Program-made: the position numbers and the translations under genes
The notes under the pieces: model-generated
What the model was told of the DNA's origin: nothing
The model's input: the letters and a program-made list of their open reading frames with translations, nothing else
Databases searched by the model: none
Source: Ligilactobacillus aviarius
GTDB taxonomy: Bacteria > Bacillota > Bacilli > Lactobacillales > Lactobacillaceae
Length of the DNA stretch: 52,748 bases
NCBI RefSeq assembly: GCF_001654615.1
Contig: NZ_LWUD01000001.1
Coordinates: 1 to 52,748 of the forward strand
Direction of reading: 5' to 3'
Shown: in pieces, positions 51,231-52,748 of the stretch
Layout: every line of letters begins with the position of its first letter
How positions within the stretch are numbered: the stretch's first letter is position 1

Positions 51231-52613
51231 TTATTTATCATAATTCGTCATCTTCAACGGATCGACCCATTGATCGAATTGTTCAGCGGTTACTTTGCCA
51301 GACTTCAATGCGGCTTCCCGCAAAGTGGTTCCTTCGCGTTCTGCCATTTGGGCAATTTCAGCACTTGCATGGTAACCGATATGCGGTGATAATGCGGTAA
51401 CAGTCATCAACGAGTTGTCGACTAAGGCTTGCATCCGTTCCCGGTTGACCGTCAATCCGGCAACCATCTTGTCCGTAAAGCCCATGATCGTTCCGGTAAG
51501 AATCTCACATGATTCAAGGAATGCGGCAATCAAAACCGGTTTATAAACGTTCATTTCAAAGTTACCTTGCGAGCAAGCAATCGTGATCGTCGTATCATTG
51601 CCCATGACCCGCGCAGCAGCCATCGTGATGGCTTCAGCTTGAGTTGGATTGACCTTTCCGGGCATAATTGATGATCCCGGTTCGTTTGCTGGAATATTTA
51701 ATTCATTGTAACCCGCGCGCGGACCGCTTGCGAGGAAGCGAACATCATTTGCAATCTTCAATAGATCGCTGGCTAATGTCTTAATTGCACCATGAACAAC
51801 GTTAAGTCCCGAATGAGCGGCTAATCCATAAAACTTGTTGGACTTGGCCGTTAAGTTACCGCCATAGATCTGATTCAGGTGCTTAGTAATTTGATCGGCA
51901 AACCCGTCTGGGGTATTCAAACCGGTCCCCACCGCCGTTCCGCCAATTGCCAATTCGTTCAAGGTTGGTTTCAATTCGGATAAGTAGTCAACGTCATGCT
52001 GAACCATACTCTTCCAGCCGCTGACTTCCTGGCCAAACGTTAACGGGGTTGCGTCTTGTAAGTGCGTCCGCCCGATTTTAACAACGTCCCAAAATTCACG
52101 TTGCTTTTCGTCCAACACCGTGATCAAGTGGTGCGCAGCTTTTTCAAGCTCACTAACCTTTTCAAGCGCTGCAATATTCATTGCGGTTGGGAACGTGTCA
52201 TTTGAACTTTGACTGCGGTTAACATCATCGTTGGGCAAAATTTCAACTGAATCGTCAATTTGAGCCGCTTTATGCGCTACGACTTCATTAACGTTCATGT
52301 TCGTTTGTGTTCCGGAACCCGTTTGGTAAACGTGAAGCGGGAATTCTTGCCGTAATTCAGCATCATTTTGGGCCAGTAAAGCGTCCACGGCCTTAACGAT
52401 CAAATCTGCCTTTTCCTTTTCAATATTTCCCTGTTCAAGGTTGGCCAAGGCGGCGGCTTTCTTGATGTTTAACATTGCCTTGATCACGTCCAACGGCATT
52501 AAAGCTCCTGTTGGAAAGTTATGCCGGCTCCGTTCAGTTTGCGGACCCCACAATGCCGTTTGCGGAATCTTAACATCACCAAGCGTATCGGCCTCAATTC
52601 GATAGTCTGTCAT
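51231..52613 (-). CDS. fumC: Fumarate hydratase class II
   Basis: Interconverts fumarate and malate without an iron-sulfur cluster; homotetramer in the cytoplasm. From ATG 52613 (GGGAGAA 8 nt upstream) the protein has 460 aa, normal for FumC. Seen: ALWGPQTERSRHNFPTG, TGSGTQTNMNVNEVVAHKA, NDDVNRSQSSNDTFPTAMNI, and the superfamily signature GSSIMPGKVNPTQ. A TTG two codons upstream overlaps the ribosome binding site. In lactic acid bacteria it serves malate/fumarate or aspartate-derived carbon flow; no other TCA gene is adjacent. The terminal region contains no usual terminator, but a structured element and repeat copy B follow. Confidence 0.95.
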   Translation of the reverse strand: MTDYRIEADTLGDVKIPQTALWGPQTERSRHNFPTGALMPLDVIKAMLNIKKAAALANLEQGNIEKEKADLIVKAVDALLAQNDAELRQEFPLHVYQTGSGTQTNMNVNEVVAHKAAQIDDSVEILPNDDVNRSQSSNDTFPTAMNIAALEKVSELEKAAHHLITVLDEKQREFWDVVKIGRTHLQDATPLTFGQEVSGWKSMVQHDVDYLSELKPTLNELAIGGTAVGTGLNTPDGFADQITKHLNQIYGGNLTAKSNKFYGLAAHSGLNVVHGAIKTLASDLLKIANDVRFLASGPRAGYNELNIPANEPGSSIMPGKVNPTQAEAITMAAARVMGNDTTITIACSQGNFEMNVYKPVLIAAFLESCEILTGTIMGFTDKMVAGLTVNRERMQALVDNSLMTVTALSPHIGYHASAEIAQMAEREGTTLREAALKSGKVTAEQFDQWVDPLKMTNYDK

Positions 52614-52619
52614 TTTCAA

Positions 52620-52748
52620 TTCTCCCTCGTAATATATATTTTGTAATCATCTCACGATGATTTTCCTTAAAAATTAAATTCTTTGTTTTAGTACTGTGTG
52701 GTACCTGAGATAATAGTCATATAGGAAATCCTAAATGGGATTGTTCTA
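52620..52748 (-). promoter_or_regulatory. Upstream region of fumC, reaching the window edge
   Basis: A+T-rich leader with TAGGA-AA-TCCTA (about 52722-52733) and no ORF. The promoter itself is not clearly resolved. Confidence 0.3.

Noticed and set aside
50922-51389. Open frame of 155 codons on the plus strand after cfa
   Set aside because: It runs through repeat copy B, the structured element and the antisense end of fumC; no ribosome binding site at its start and no conserved protein features.
1-52748. tRNA or rRNA genes
   Set aside because: No cloverleaf with the TTCGANNC arm at the right spacing and no rRNA-like conserved block was seen on reading both strands; a tRNA scan would settle it.

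Overview
The window reads as chromosome of a lactic acid bacterium, most likely family Lactobacillaceae. The reasons are a SAM-responsive SMK-box (SAM-III) leader in front of metK (an element known from Lactobacillales), a XerS-type single tyrosine recombinase, low G+C with strong Shine-Dalgarno sites and many TTG/GTG starts, several 12- and 14-helix drug-exporter paralogues, and a PyrR-type leader on a uracil permease. I cannot name the species. No rRNA, tRNA, CRISPR array, intact insertion sequence or prophage was seen.

Layout. 0-6.3 kb: ribosome quality-control factor RqcH, a MarR regulator, DegV, a TIM-barrel protein, signal peptidase I and a frameshifted nucleoside hydrolase. 6.3-16.3 kb: drug-defence-rich stretch with a DHA1 exporter, two DHA2 exporters, an Lsa-like ABC-F ribosome-protection protein behind a transcription attenuator, a MarR regulator divergent from its likely exporter target, and xerS with a dif-like site in its promoter. 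16.4-21.5 kb: C69 dipeptidase, a stand-alone AAA+ ATPase preceded by five copies of a 10-bp repeat, a cation efflux protein, and an HD hydrolase/alpha-beta hydrolase pair. 21.6-26 kb: a complete Bce-type peptide-antibiotic sensing and detoxification module (regulator, kinase, ATPase, permease). 26-33 kb: GT8 glycosyltransferase, second DHA1 exporter, peroxiredoxin, Amt ammonium channel, GNAT, lipoprotein, OFA-family transporter. 33-39 kb: PepSY protein with an orphan response regulator, amino-acid permease, EamA transporter, PEBP protein and two very small genes. 39-45 kb: a PLD-nuclease/helicase/DUF3427 protein, FMN reductase and a third DHA2 exporter. 44.6-52.6 kb: nucleoside and uracil uptake, metK, a toxin-antitoxin-like small pair, cyclopropane fatty acid synthase and fumarase.

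How it fits together. Nucleobase salvage (nupC, uraA, the broken hydrolase), membrane and envelope stress (BceRSAB, cfa, exporters) and ribosome stress (rqcH, ABC-F) are the main themes. Regulation is unusually visible at RNA level: an ABC-F attenuator with a three-codon leader ORF, a PyrR attenuator, an SMK-box riboswitch, a terminator-like stem between the Bce sensor and transporter genes, and a candidate free-standing small RNA at 14.37-14.46 kb. Two inverted copies of a roughly 165-bp structured repeat lie just after the FMN reductase gene and downstream of cfa. The best leads for something undescribed are the small RNA, the repeat-flanked AAA+ ATPase, the structured repeat family and the 57-aa/163-aa gene pair at 48.9-49.5 kb.
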